Source of the DNA: Chloroflexota bacterium
GTDB lineage: Bacteria > Chloroflexota > Dehalococcoidia > Lucifugimonadales > Lucifugimonadaceae
Direction: 5' to 3'
Assembly: GCA_022562515.1 (NCBI GenBank)
Contig: JADFPB010000005.1
Coordinates: 1 to 33,761, forward strand
DNA: 33,761 nt
The notes under the pieces were generated by a model. That model ran no database searches and was not told the DNA's origin. It saw only the letters and a list, made by a program, of their open reading frames with translations. Positions 23,947 through 31,870 of this stretch are shown one piece after another (within the stretch, counting starts at the first letter, position 1; every line of letters begins with the position of its first letter). The translations under genes were made by a program, and so were the position numbers.

Positions 23947-24794
23947 CCGGCTACGAGTCGCTCTTCGCGGCGACGGATAAGCCGGCTACGCGGCGGTCCA
24001 TCGCCGAAGACCTGGAGGAACTCGGCCTGGCCGCGGGCGATACGGTGGAGGTTCACTCCTCCCTCAGCTCCCTTGGCTACGTAGTCGGGGGCGTCGTTTC
24101 AGTGGTCGACGCGCTTATAGACGTCGTCACCGACCAGGGCAACATCGTCATGCCCACCCAGACCGCGAACTTCAAGCATCCCACGAGGGCGCCGCTGCCG
24201 CCCGTCCCGGACGAGTGGGTGCAGCCGATCATGGACGCAATGCCGGCTTTCGACCCCGCAACATCGCCAACCCAGCGCATGGGCGCGGTCGTCGAGTACT
24301 TCCGGACCCTGCCCGGCACGTTCCGTAGCAACCACCCTCTCTACTCTTTCGGCGCATGGGGAAAAGATGCCGAAGAGATCGTCCGCAGCCAGCCCCTCGA
24401 GATGTCGCTCGGCAAAGGCTCACCCCTGGAAGCGATCTACGAGCGCGATGGAAAGGTCCTGCTGCTCGGCGTCGGCTACGTCCGCTGCACAACCTTCCAC
24501 CATGCCGAGTACAGCGTTGGGGCAACGTCCTTCGAATCGCCTCTCGTGCCCGTCCCGGTTAGCCGCGGCAACACCCAGAGAGCCGTGCAGTGGCGGCCGG
24601 TGCGCGAGATCTGCTTCATCGACGACGAGACGATCACCGCCCTTGGCGAAGCGTTCGAAGCGGACAACCCCATCGCCATCGGCAAGGTCGGCAACGCCGA
24701 CACGCGCCTGCTATCCCAGAGGCGCGCAGTTGACTACGCAATCAAGTGGCTCGAGCGGGCCTACGAAGAAGGCAGGGCGAGCAACAACTGCTAG
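23943..24794 (+). CDS. AAC(3)-family N-acetyltransferase, copy 2
   Basis: The start at 23943 (MTGYESLFAAT) makes an ATGA overlap with copy 1; the track's start at 23871 would overlap it by 76 bp. The 283-residue product has VEVHSSLSSLGYVVGG, GNIVMPTQTANF, PAFDPATSPTQRMGAVVEYFR, SNHPLYSF and TTFHHAEYS (about 195-203), all family landmarks. Compared with copy 1 it has an insertion after the HHAEY segment (SPLVPVPVSRGNTQR) and a different C-terminal helix, so substrate range probably differs. It ends the three-gene coupled unit; no terminator hairpin is obvious right after it. Confidence 0.87.
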   Translation: MTGYESLFAATDKPATRRSIAEDLEELGLAAGDTVEVHSSLSSLGYVVGGVVSVVDALIDVVTDQGNIVMPTQTANFKHPTRAPLPPVPDEWVQPIMDAMPAFDPATSPTQRMGAVVEYFRTLPGTFRSNHPLYSFGAWGKDAEEIVRSQPLEMSLGKGSPLEAIYERDGKVLLLGVGYVRCTTFHHAEYSVGATSFESPLVPVPVSRGNTQRAVQWRPVREICFIDDETITALGEAFEADNPIAIGKVGNADTRLLSQRRAVDYAIKWLERAYEEGRASNNC

Positions 24795-24941
24795 CCTCCA
24801 GAACCACGCTCCGGGGGAGCCAGGGCCTCCTACAAAACCGTGAGACCCCTGGCGGGCGCCCTCGCCATGACCTGGCCAAAAACACCCCGATCCCGAGAAA
24901 GTCCAGAGACATCTGGCCGGGGGAAGGTGCGGGTGTACCTG

Positions 24942-25160
24942 CTATTCACCGCCGTGGGTCAGGTCGTCGAAGACCACGAACTGGCCGTGGGCATGGCGCT
25001 CTGCCGGATGACGATGCTCCCTCAACGCGCTCAACACGCTGATCTTCTCCTGCCACGGATCCGCCTCGACGAGGAAAGACTCGGCGCAGGGCACGACCGG
25101 GCATTCGCCGCGCCAGACCGTCGCGTAGGCAGGGCTGGAGTGTCGCTCGATAGCCGGCAA
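24942..25160 (-). CDS. Small protein of unknown function with its own promoter
   Basis: A 72-residue product (PAIERHSSPAYATVWRGE at the N-terminus and QFVVFDDLTHGGE at the C-terminus) starting at TTG. Three things support it: GGGGA lies seven bases upstream of the TTG; a sigma70-like promoter lies about 40 bp further up (25208-25236); and third codon positions are strongly GC (for example GCC TAC GCG ACG GTC TGG CGC). It has two cysteines (ECPVVPC) and a His-rich stretch, REHRHPAERHAHG, that could bind metal. No signal or membrane segment. The frame continues upstream without a usable start to a TGA near 25218. I do not recognise the family. Confidence 0.55.
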   Translation of the reverse strand: MPAIERHSSPAYATVWRGECPVVPCAESFLVEADPWQEKISVLSALREHRHPAERHAHGQFVVFDDLTHGGE

Positions 25161-25207
25161 GTCGATTTCCCCTATTGCAAGAATCAGTTTGATAAAAATT
25201 TCACAAT

Positions 25208-25236
25208 AGTTTAATCACTTGATCGCTAACGGTCAA
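25208..25236 (-). promoter_or_regulatory. Sigma70-like promoter for the small minus-strand gene
   Basis: On the minus strand, TTGACC (25236-25231, five of six consensus) is followed by a 17-bp spacer and TAAACT (25213-25208, four of six). Transcription would start near 25200, giving a leader of about 40 nt. TTGA and TCAA arms (TTGATCGCTAACGGTCAA on the plus strand) overlap the -35 box and could be an operator. Confidence 0.55.
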
Positions 25237-25312
25237 GTTAACGGCGTTTTGCACTTTGTACTAATAAGCGAATAACGAAAATCGTACATACAGTGGCGGA
25301 TGCCGTCGAGGA

Positions 25313-25328
25313 AGCCTGATATCAGGCT
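25313..25328. other. Perfect 16-bp palindrome
   Basis: AGCCTGATATCAGGCT is fully self-complementary with no loop. It lies about 68 bp beyond the lipoprotein stop and about 80 bp upstream of the minus-strand promoter described above. As a hairpin it would be tight-looped and lacks a T-run; it may be an operator. Confidence 0.45.
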
Positions 25329-25395
25329 GAAACGAGGCACAGCTTCGTTGAGGTGCACAGTCAAACGATCCGGGGGTGCAGGCGCGTCCGAGAAT

Positions 25396-26733
25396 CTAAT
25401 TCGGTGAGAAGTCCGCGAGGCTGAACCCGCGCTCCTCATCGATTATGTTCAGGCTGTAGTCGATCCAGGCCTCCGCGGGATAGCCCAGCACCGGGTCGTA
25501 AGTTACTCGCACTCGCGCCGCGTTACGGTCGAAGCCGTCTTTAATGAAACCGAACAGGCCTTCCACGGTCATGTACTTTCCCAATTCCGATGGCTCCAGC
25601 AGAGCGTCGGAGTTTTCCGGCCTCACGCTCACGATGGCATTTCGCCGCACCTCGATCTCGACCGAAACTCCGGCCCCGAGGCCACAAAAACAGTGCCACT
25701 CAAAGACGAATTGGTAGTTGCCAACGCCCTCCTGCCACAAAGTGCGCGCCGCAAGGAGATCTGCCTCAGAGCTATCACCCAGGAAACCGTCGCCGCCGAT
25801 AAGTCCCGAAACCTCAAACTTCAACTCTTCGTCACTCGCCACCTGCACATAGTCGAAGAAAGCCGACACGGGATAACCGAACGCCGTGTGATACTCCACC
25901 TCGATCACGTCGGCGTCGCGATCGATCGCGCCCTGGACAAGATCGAAAAGCCCCTCGACCGGCAGGTAGTCTGAAATGCTCGGCGGGTCCAGCTGCAACT
26001 CCGAACCAGGCCGGCTGACCGCCTCAACCTGTCCGTACCTGACCTCAATCAGGACCGGCTGGGTAATCTCCTGCGGGCAGAAGCAGAGTTGCTGGAAAGT
26101 AAACGAATAGCTCCGCAAATCTGCCGCCAGCCAGAGGCCGCGCGCTGCCGCAAGCTCGTCGGCTGCCGTGTTCCCGAAAGCCGCCGCCGTTATCTTCTCG
26201 ATGGTGAACCCATGCTCCTCGTCGGCAATATTGCTGACAAAGTCGACAAATACCGACTCCGGATAGCCATGCTCCGGGTGATAGATAGCGGTAATGCTGT
26301 GCGCCTCTTGTTCAATCGCATCGGCGACGAAATCGAACAGCCCCTCCACGGTCCTGTATCGCTCGAGGACGATTTCAGTGTTGACGTCAGAGCCAGCCGG
26401 GCGCACACCTCGCGCGATCACTCCGTCCCGGACCTTCAGGTCGACCATCTTGCTGACATTCAGCGGGCAGAAGCATTGCAAGCTCATCGTGACGTCGTAG
26501 TCCGAAATATCAAGCGCAGCCCACCGCGCACGGGCCAACGCAAGCTGCCCCGCATCAGTAGTCGGATCGGCCGGAGGTGGGTCGCCGGCAGGCGGCAGAT
26601 CGGAAACCACCGTTCCCGTCGGTGCCGGAGTCGCGGTCGGGGAAGACGACGGCTCATCCGTACCGCACGCAATCGCAACCAGCGCGATCACGACGACTCC
26701 CAGAAAGGCTATCCGCTTATTCCAATAACCCAT
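25396..26733 (-). CDS. Lipoprotein with three tandem DUF6174-like domains
   Basis: The 445-residue protein has a lipoprotein signal (RIAFLGVVVIALVAIAC, lipid cysteine C23), a Pro/Thr/Ser-rich spacer (25-60), and three repeats of about 115 residues (about 63-180, 190-310, 325-440). Each repeat has the same order: an Ala-rich helix ending in W, a Y-x-F/V-T/F strand, the CFC motif (CFCP at 87-90, then CFCPQ and CFCGLG), a VEGLF motif, a stretch near E-V-E-Y-H/T-Y-D and GYP, and the D-E-E-x-x-F ending. This matches DUF6174, a family usually seen as a single domain. Function is unknown. The CFC motif in each repeat is probably a disulfide or metal pair. GGAGA precedes the ATG by eight bases. Confidence 0.9.
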   Translation of the reverse strand: MGYWNKRIAFLGVVVIALVAIACGTDEPSSSPTATPAPTGTVVSDLPPAGDPPPADPTTDAGQLALARARWAALDISDYDVTMSLQCFCPLNVSKMVDLKVRDGVIARGVRPAGSDVNTEIVLERYRTVEGLFDFVADAIEQEAHSITAIYHPEHGYPESVFVDFVSNIADEEHGFTIEKITAAAFGNTAADELAAARGLWLAADLRSYSFTFQQLCFCPQEITQPVLIEVRYGQVEAVSRPGSELQLDPPSISDYLPVEGLFDLVQGAIDRDADVIEVEYHTAFGYPVSAFFDYVQVASDEELKFEVSGLIGGDGFLGDSSEADLLAARTLWQEGVGNYQFVFEWHCFCGLGAGVSVEIEVRRNAIVSVRPENSDALLEPSELGKYMTVEGLFGFIKDGFDRNAARVRVTYDPVLGYPAEAWIDYSLNIIDEERGFSLADFSPN

Positions 26734-26878
26734 AACGTGACGTCTCCGCGACTGCAGGCTATATCACCACACTATTAATGACGCCGGTTCGACGACTTCT
26801 GTTCCCGGCCCCAGACTTGCGCACCGACCCAATCAAGAGTAGAAACCACGTCGCGATTACTTCCTGGACAGGAGTCAC

Positions 26879-27640
26879 ATGACCGACTACGAGACGATCA
26901 CAGCATCCCGCACCGACGGCGTCGGCCTCATCACGCTGAACCGGCCAAAATCCCTCAACGCCCTCAGCTCCACCCTGTTCGGCGAGTTCTACGCAGAGTT
27001 CGAGTCGATGGATGCCGACCCCGACGTGCGAGCCATCGTCGTCACCGGCGCCGGCGATCGCGCCTTCTCCGCCGGGGCAGACATCAAGGAGATGAAGCGC
27101 CTGGCCGACGAAGGCAAAACGCCTCCCAGCGGCCGATTTACCGAAAACAGCTGGAACCTGGCCAACTCCCGCACTCCCACCATCGGCGCGCTCAACGGCC
27201 TCTGCTACGGCGGCGGCGCCCTGATGGCGTCGTCATTCGACATCCGCATAGGCTGCGAACGCACGAAATTCCGCTTCCTCGCCGTGACCTACGGCCGCCT
27301 CAACGCAACATGGACGCTGCCCAACGTCGTCGGAATGGCCATCGCCAAAGAGCTCATCTTCACCGGCCGCGTCGTCGAGCCCGAGGAAGCGCTCGAATAC
27401 AGGCTGCTGAATCGCCTGGTGGCCCCAGAGCAGGTCTTACCGTCGGCACTGGAAATCGCCACAGCCATCGCCGGCAACGACCCACGCATGGTGCAGGGCG
27501 CGAAACGGCTGCTTCACAAAGGCATCGGCGCCGGCTACAGAAGCCAGCTCGACAACGAACGCAACGCCGGAGCCAACGAACTCAAGGCAACATCCATCGA
27601 GGAGGGCTTCAAGGACTTCATAGAGCGAAAAGGCCTCTAG
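26879..27640 (+). CDS. Crotonase-family protein lacking both hydratase glutamates
   Basis: The 253-residue protein is a crotonase (enoyl-CoA hydratase/isomerase) by its oxyanion-hole segments FSAGADIKEM (63-72) and GLCYGGGALM (107-116), and starts after AGGAG at five bases. In enoyl-CoA hydratase the two catalytic glutamates lie in GGGCE (E144) and in the PE of GQPE (E164). Here those positions are A114 (GGGALM) and A135 (FRFLAVTYG). Hydration by the standard mechanism is therefore unlikely; it may be another crotonase reaction such as isomerisation or decarboxylation, or a CoA-ester-binding protein. It lies 71 bp upstream of a CaiB gene on the same strand, suggesting the CoA-ester that both handle. 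Confidence 0.88.
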   Translation: MTDYETITASRTDGVGLITLNRPKSLNALSSTLFGEFYAEFESMDADPDVRAIVVTGAGDRAFSAGADIKEMKRLADEGKTPPSGRFTENSWNLANSRTPTIGALNGLCYGGGALMASSFDIRIGCERTKFRFLAVTYGRLNATWTLPNVVGMAIAKELIFTGRVVEPEEALEYRLLNRLVAPEQVLPSALEIATAIAGNDPRMVQGAKRLLHKGIGAGYRSQLDNERNAGANELKATSIEEGFKDFIERKGL

Positions 27641-27711
27641 GCTTGACCGAACACGGCCGAATGTACACTCTGCGCGAACGATCAGCCCCCGTCCACTTGA
27701 AAGGACAAACA

Positions 27712-28926
27712 ATGGCTCACTGGACCGATGGCTTCAAAGACAGCGACGGCGAAGGCCCGCTCGATGGCATCCGCGTGCTGGACCTGGGCCGCTACCAGGC
27801 CGGCCCCCGCTGCGGGCTGGTCTTCGCCAGGCTTGGCGCCGACGTCATCAAGATCGAGCCGCCCGGCCGCGGTGACGAGAGCCGCCCGAACTCGCCCCAC
27901 GTCAGGGGACAAAGCGCCTACTGGGTCCAGTACAACTCCGGCAAGCGCAGCCTCACCCTCAACCTCCGCACCGAAGAGGGCAAAGCGGTCCTGCGCGACC
28001 TGATCAAACAGGCCGACGTCCTGATCCAGAACTTCCGGCCCGGCACGATCGACAAGATGGGCTTCGGCTACGACGTTCTCAAATCGCTCAACAAGAAAAT
28101 CGTCATGGTCAACGTCTCGGCATATGGCCAGTACGGCCCGCTGAAAGACAGAGTCGGCTTCGATCAGGTCGGCCAGGCCATGAGCGGCCTGATGTCCCTC
28201 AACGGCGACGCCGACGGCGAGCCCGTTCTCGTCCCGTTCCCGCTGGTCGACCGCATCACCTCGCTCCACGCCACCATCGGCGCGCTCGCCGCAATCCGCG
28301 AGCGCGAGATCTCCGGTGAGGGGCAAGCTATCGAGGTCTGCCTCGCAGACTCCGCATACACCACGGTCGAGATACCGGTCTCCGCATATCTTGGTGACGG
28401 CCAGGTGCCGCGCCGTCTGGGCAACGAATACAACCTTGCCAACATGTACGAGACTGCCGACGGCCGCATCTATCTCGCCAGCTACGGTAGCAACAACATC
28501 TTCCCCCGGATTGCTCGCGCGCTGGGCCACGAGGAGTGGACCGAAGATCCCAGGTTCGCGGATCGCGCCGGCCGCTCGGAAAACAACGGCGTCGTCCAGG
28601 CAGTACTGGTCAACTGGTTCCTCGCGCGGCCAACTCAGGAAGCGGTCGACACGCTGAACGACGCCGGCGTGCCGTGCGCGCCCGTGAACGACATACCGCA
28701 CTCGGCGAGAGCCGAGCACCTCAGCGCGCGCGACGTGATGGTCGAGGTGCCGGACGCTCAAGCCGGCACGATGCACGTCACCGGCCGCGTAATCAAGTTC
28801 AACCGCTCCGGAATGCCCGTCGGCCACGCCCCCACAATCGGCGAGCACACGGACGAGATCCTCACCGGCCTGCTCGGCAAGTCGGAAGAAGAGATCGCAG
28901 CGCTTCGCGAAGCCGGCGTGGTCTAG
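27712..28926 (+). CDS. CaiB/BaiF-type CoA-transferase (family III)
   Basis: The ATG at 27712 has AAAGGA seven bases upstream and gives 404 residues; the 27310 ORF is just an open frame through the previous gene. Family III CoA-transferases move CoA between carboxylic acids. Landmarks are the N-terminal LDGIRVLDLGRYQAGPRCG, VIKIEPPGRGDESR, LIQNFRPG near 104-111, the aspartate D151 in VGFDQVGQAMSG (nucleophile position in formyl-CoA transferase), GEGQAIEVCLADSAY, and the C-terminal APVNDI and VGHAPTIGEHTDEIL. Multiple CaiB paralogues are typical of SAR202-like genomes that degrade organic acids through CoA-esters. The carboxylate substrate is not identifiable. Confidence 0.94.
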   Translation: MAHWTDGFKDSDGEGPLDGIRVLDLGRYQAGPRCGLVFARLGADVIKIEPPGRGDESRPNSPHVRGQSAYWVQYNSGKRSLTLNLRTEEGKAVLRDLIKQADVLIQNFRPGTIDKMGFGYDVLKSLNKKIVMVNVSAYGQYGPLKDRVGFDQVGQAMSGLMSLNGDADGEPVLVPFPLVDRITSLHATIGALAAIREREISGEGQAIEVCLADSAYTTVEIPVSAYLGDGQVPRRLGNEYNLANMYETADGRIYLASYGSNNIFPRIARALGHEEWTEDPRFADRAGRSENNGVVQAVLVNWFLARPTQEAVDTLNDAGVPCAPVNDIPHSARAEHLSARDVMVEVPDAQAGTMHVTGRVIKFNRSGMPVGHAPTIGEHTDEILTGLLGKSEEEIAALREAGVV

Positions 28927-28983
28927 CCGGAGGGCAGGGGGCGGTGTTTATCCGCTGGAGGCTGACGGCCCCGATTACTCCGG

Positions 28984-29029
28984 AATCTTCGACCTGCGCC
29001 CTTCGGCAGGCTCTGGAGAAGCCGGAATG
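28984..29029 (-). repeat. Dispersed intergenic repeat, copy 2
   Basis: The minus strand reads TCATTCCGGCTTCTCCAGAG, CCTGCCGAAGGGC, GCAGGTCGAAGATTCC. Copy 1 at 8164-8209 has the same order with a T for C in CCTGTCGAAGG and two bases fewer before AGGTCGAAG. The gap 28927-29192 contains no gene I can support. Confidence 0.6.
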
Positions 29030-29192
29030 ACGGAAGTGAGGGGGCGCGGCGCCCCTGTGAAATGTCTGTATGCAGAGGGCGTGGGGTGGGAAGGGCTCAG
29101 CAAGCGGAGCGCCTGCCAAACGACGACCGCGGCGTAGCGCGGGCTGGCCGGGTCTCAGACGCGCCCCAACCAGTGGTTCGTGTGATCCGGTG

Positions 29193-29666
29193 TTAGCCCA
29201 GCTTCGCGGCCGCCGCTTTCACCTCGTCGTAAGGTGGCTCGGTGGGGGGGCTGGGGGCTTCCCATACGTACTGGATGTCGCCCGACTTGTCGATGACGAA
29301 GACTGAGCGGGTTGCGGCGTCGTAGCCGTCCATGCCGGCGAAGTTGGACGTGACTACGTCGTATGCCCTGATCGCAGAGCGGTCGTAGTCGCTGAGGATC
29401 GGGAAGGGCAGTGAGTGCTTGGTTGCAAACTCTTTGTTTGCGAAGCGGGCGTCCACGGAAACGCCGATCACGTCTGCATTGGCGTCGCCGAGCTCGCTTA
29501 GCGAGTCCCTGAACGTGCACATCTCGGTGTCGCAGACGCCGGAGAAGACCGCCGGGAAGAATGCCAGGATGACGTTGCGGCCTTTGTGTTCGCTGAGCGT
29601 GTGGGCGTTGCCGTCCTGGTCGAGGAGTGAGAAGTCGGGCGCCGCCGTCCCTGTGCCAATGGCCAT
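29193..29666 (-). CDS. AhpC/TSA-type peroxiredoxin
   Basis: The 157-residue thioredoxin-fold protein starts after GGAGAT (seven bases). The peroxidatic cysteine C45 sits in PAVFSGVCDTEMC, with a second cysteine five residues on (C50), as in the AhpE/Bcp type. ILAFFP and the downstream SVDARFANKEFA segment are family features. It reduces hydroperoxides in the cytoplasm and needs a thioredoxin or similar reductant. The stop lies about 270 bp beyond the CaiB gene, convergent with it, and its start faces the dehydrogenase pair on the same strand (about 75 bp). Confidence 0.93.
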   Translation of the reverse strand: MAIGTGTAAPDFSLLDQDGNAHTLSEHKGRNVILAFFPAVFSGVCDTEMCTFRDSLSELGDANADVIGVSVDARFANKEFATKHSLPFPILSDYDRSAIRAYDVVTSNFAGMDGYDAATRSVFVIDKSGDIQYVWEAPSPPTEPPYDEVKAAAAKLG

Positions 29667-29725
29667 GGGTCGATCTCCTTATCGGTTATACGTGCAGATG
29701 AAGTTGGGAATCGCGATTATGGCAC

Positions 29726-29751
29726 GCCGGGCGTTAGCGGGCTAATCCGGC
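29726..29751. terminator. Hairpin over the end of the downstream dehydrogenase gene
   Basis: GCCGG-GC-GTTAGC-GG-GCTAAT-CCGGC folds into a long stem with one GC bulge and a tight loop, and contains the TAG stop of the minus-strand dehydrogenase. It probably ends that two-gene transcript; there is no T-run. Confidence 0.5.
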
Positions 29752-30707
29752 GCCGACACCGCGATCTTGATCGAGTTATCGGCGTGGTCGGCATATACCT
29801 GGTACGCCTCGGGTATCTGGTCCCACGTCATGTTGTGGGTTTTCAGCAGGCCGGGGTCGATCCAGCCGCGTGCTTTGAGCGCGACGATCTCCCGAATCTC
29901 CTGCACCGGCTGGGACGTGGTCGCGATCACGGTTGGGATCAGCGTCACCTCTTTGGTCATCCAGTTGCGGTGGCTGATCGTCTGCCTGTCTTCCACCAGG
30001 CTGAAGCCGATGACCAGGCCCTTTTTATTGACCATGCGGATGGCTGTTTCGAGGCCGTCCGGGTTGCCGCTGGCGTCCACGACTACGTCCACGCCTCGGC
30101 CTTCGGTTATCTCTTCGAGCACCTCGAAGACGTCCTCGTTCGACGGGTTGATCGTGTGCGTTGCGCCCAGTTCGAGCGATTTCTGGCAGCGGTTGTCCAG
30201 CATGTCGAGCCCGATCACCTGCCTGGCGCCCTGCTTCTCCGCGATCATGGTGAAGGAGAGGCCGATGCCGCCCTGGCCGAGGACCGCGATGCGCTTGCCT
30301 GCGGCGTTGCCCCACTGTTTTGCGGAGTAGAGGACGGTGCCGGAGTGCTGGCACATTACCCACTCGTCAAGCGGGCCCCAGTCGGGGACGGGGATGATGC
30401 GGTCGGGCGTCTGGATCGTGTACTCGACCAGCCCGGCCACCTGGCGCGGGATGACGATGACGCGCTGGCCATTTTTGATCGCGTCGTTACGGCTCTCTAC
30501 GACTGTGCCGGCGACTTCGTGGTTGGGCGCGCCCGGGTGCAGCGGGTAGTCTTCCTCGGGCAGTTCGGGACCCCATTCCAGGATGATGTCGCTGCCGCAG
30601 ACCGAAGAGGTCTCTATCTTTATCTTTACCTCGCCGTCTTCCGGCGACGGTTCAGGTATGTCGATTTGCTGGAACGTTTTCGGCGCGGTGAGCTGCCATG
30701 CTTTCAT
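29742..30707 (-). CDS. Zinc-type medium-chain dehydrogenase lacking the structural-zinc loop, copy 1
   Basis: A 321-residue member of the medium-chain dehydrogenase/reductase family, about 25-30 residues shorter than usual. Catalytic zinc ligands are C37 (SVCGSDI) and H63-E64 in APNHEVAGT (usually GHE), with C119 in EWVMCQHSGT as the likely third. The four-cysteine structural-zinc loop is absent; the same region reads IPRQVAGLVEYTI. The NAD(P) motif is VLGQGGIG (143-149). It oxidises an alcohol or polyol, or reduces the corresponding carbonyl, in the cytoplasm. The ATG follows the upstream paralogue's stop by 15 bp with GGAG upstream, so the two form one operon. Confidence 0.9.
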   Translation of the reverse strand: MKAWQLTAPKTFQQIDIPEPSPEDGEVKIKIETSSVCGSDIILEWGPELPEEDYPLHPGAPNHEVAGTVVESRNDAIKNGQRVIVIPRQVAGLVEYTIQTPDRIIPVPDWGPLDEWVMCQHSGTVLYSAKQWGNAAGKRIAVLGQGGIGLSFTMIAEKQGARQVIGLDMLDNRCQKSLELGATHTINPSNEDVFEVLEEITEGRGVDVVVDASGNPDGLETAIRMVNKKGLVIGFSLVEDRQTISHRNWMTKEVTLIPTVIATTSQPVQEIREIVALKARGWIDPGLLKTHNMTWDQIPEAYQVYADHADNSIKIAVSAPD

Positions 30708-30722
30708 TGGCCAGGAACTCCG

Positions 30723-31697
30723 TCAGGCTACCGACATGGCGACTTTGATCACGCCGTCGGTGTGATCGGTGTACATGTCATAGGCCCTCTGTGCGTCATC
30801 GAACCCCAGGTTGTGTGATTTGAGCAGGCCGGGATCCATCCAGCCGCGCTCTTTCAGGGCCACCATCTCCCTGATCTCGTCAGTGGGCCGGTCCGTCCCG
30901 GCGATCTGGGTGGGGATGATGGTCACGGCTTTGCGCATCCAGTCGGCGTGGGTGAATGAGGAGCGTTTGCCCTCGGAGCCGGTGAGGCTGAAGCTTATGA
31001 ACGTACCGTGTCGTTTGATGATCTGGATGCAGGTCTCGAATCCCGCCGGATCGCCGGTGGCGTCGACAACCACGTCGATGCCCTCTCCGCCGGTGACCTC
31101 TTCAAGCGCTTCGACCAGGTTGTCCTTGTCCGGGTTGACCGTGTCCGTGGCGCCCAGTTCGCGGGCCTTGTCGAGTCGGTAGTCGAGAAGGTCGATGCCG
31201 ACCACCTGCTGAGCGCCCTGTTTCTCCGCGATCATTGTGAACGAGAGGCCGATGCCGCCCTGGCCGAGGACGGCGATGCGCTTGCCGGCAGGGTTGCCCC
31301 AGCGCTTGGCGGAGAACAGGACTGTGCCGGAGTGCTGGCACATCATCCACTCGTCTATGGGGCCCCATTCCGGGACCGGAATAATTCGGTCCGGGCTCTG
31401 CACGATGTATTCGGTCAGGCCGCCAAGCCCGGGGGTTGGCAGGACTATGGCGCGCTGGCCCTCTTTGATCTCATCGGTCCGGCTCAGGACTACGGTACCG
31501 GCAATCTCATGGCACGGCGCGCCGGGAGGGCGGGGATACTCTTCCTCCGGCATATGGGCGGCGAACTGGCCGTGTATGTCGGAGCCACAGGGCGAAACGC
31601 TTTCGATTCTTATCTTCGCCTGGCCATCCTCTGGCTCTGGCTCTTCGGTATCGATGAAATCGAATGTTCGGCGGGCAACCAGCCGTGCGGCTTTCAT
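30723..31697 (-). CDS. Zinc-type medium-chain dehydrogenase lacking the structural-zinc loop, copy 2
   Basis: A 324-residue paralogue of the gene at 29742, sharing EWMMCQHSGTVLFSAK, the GQGGIGLSFTMIAEKQGA stretch and WGNPAGKRIAVL almost unchanged. Catalytic zinc ligands are C37 (SPCGSDIH) and H63-E64 (APCHEIAGT), with C at EWMMCQ. The structural-zinc cysteines are again missing (PTPGLGGLTEYIV). The substrate-facing segments differ most (GQFAAHMPEEEYPRP), so substrate preference may differ. First gene of the pair; its promoter would lie in the 130-170 bp divergent gap shared with the enolase-superfamily genes, consistent with one regulator controlling all four genes. Confidence 0.9.
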   Translation of the reverse strand: MKAARLVARRTFDFIDTEEPEPEDGQAKIRIESVSPCGSDIHGQFAAHMPEEEYPRPPGAPCHEIAGTVVLSRTDEIKEGQRAIVLPTPGLGGLTEYIVQSPDRIIPVPEWGPIDEWMMCQHSGTVLFSAKRWGNPAGKRIAVLGQGGIGLSFTMIAEKQGAQQVVGIDLLDYRLDKARELGATDTVNPDKDNLVEALEEVTGGEGIDVVVDATGDPAGFETCIQIIKRHGTFISFSLTGSEGKRSSFTHADWMRKAVTIIPTQIAGTDRPTDEIREMVALKERGWMDPGLLKSHNLGFDDAQRAYDMYTDHTDGVIKVAMSVA

Positions 31698-31870
31698 ACG
31701 GGCACATCACCTCAGTACTGGGCGTCGGAATCGCACAGCGCACAACTCTACTCTTACCCGACCGCCTCTAAAAGCCCCTGCTCGGGTGACATGGGCCGTA
31801 TACTCCCGCCGCGAGTCGGAGAGCAATGAAACCGCGCAAGAAAGAAGCAGCAGATCGTGAAGATCACCCA

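Larger units (their letters stand above)
24795..25395. other. Convergent intergenic region, partly AT-rich
   Basis: Convergent to copy 2 of the AAC(3) pair (+) and the DUF6174 lipoprotein (-). 24795-24940 shows nothing I can identify. The minus-strand small gene at 24942-25160 and its promoter are described separately. 25180-25290 is markedly AT-rich compared with the rest of the window, and 25313-25328 is a perfect palindrome. The plus-strand ORF at 24840-25214 is the shadow of the minus-strand gene and is not called. Confidence 0.6.

Noticed and set aside
23128-24794. Antibiotic-resistance island
   Set aside because: The AAC(3)-fold pair is of chromosomal, co-translated type without transposase, integrase or change in base composition.
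27682-28848. 388-aa minus-strand ORF over the CaiB gene
   Set aside because: Antisense shadow with no recognisable domain, while the plus strand shows a full family III CoA-transferase.
27310-28926. 538-aa plus-strand ORF beginning at 27310
   Set aside because: It is the CaiB frame extended upstream through the crotonase gene; the ATG at 27712 has a good Shine-Dalgarno.
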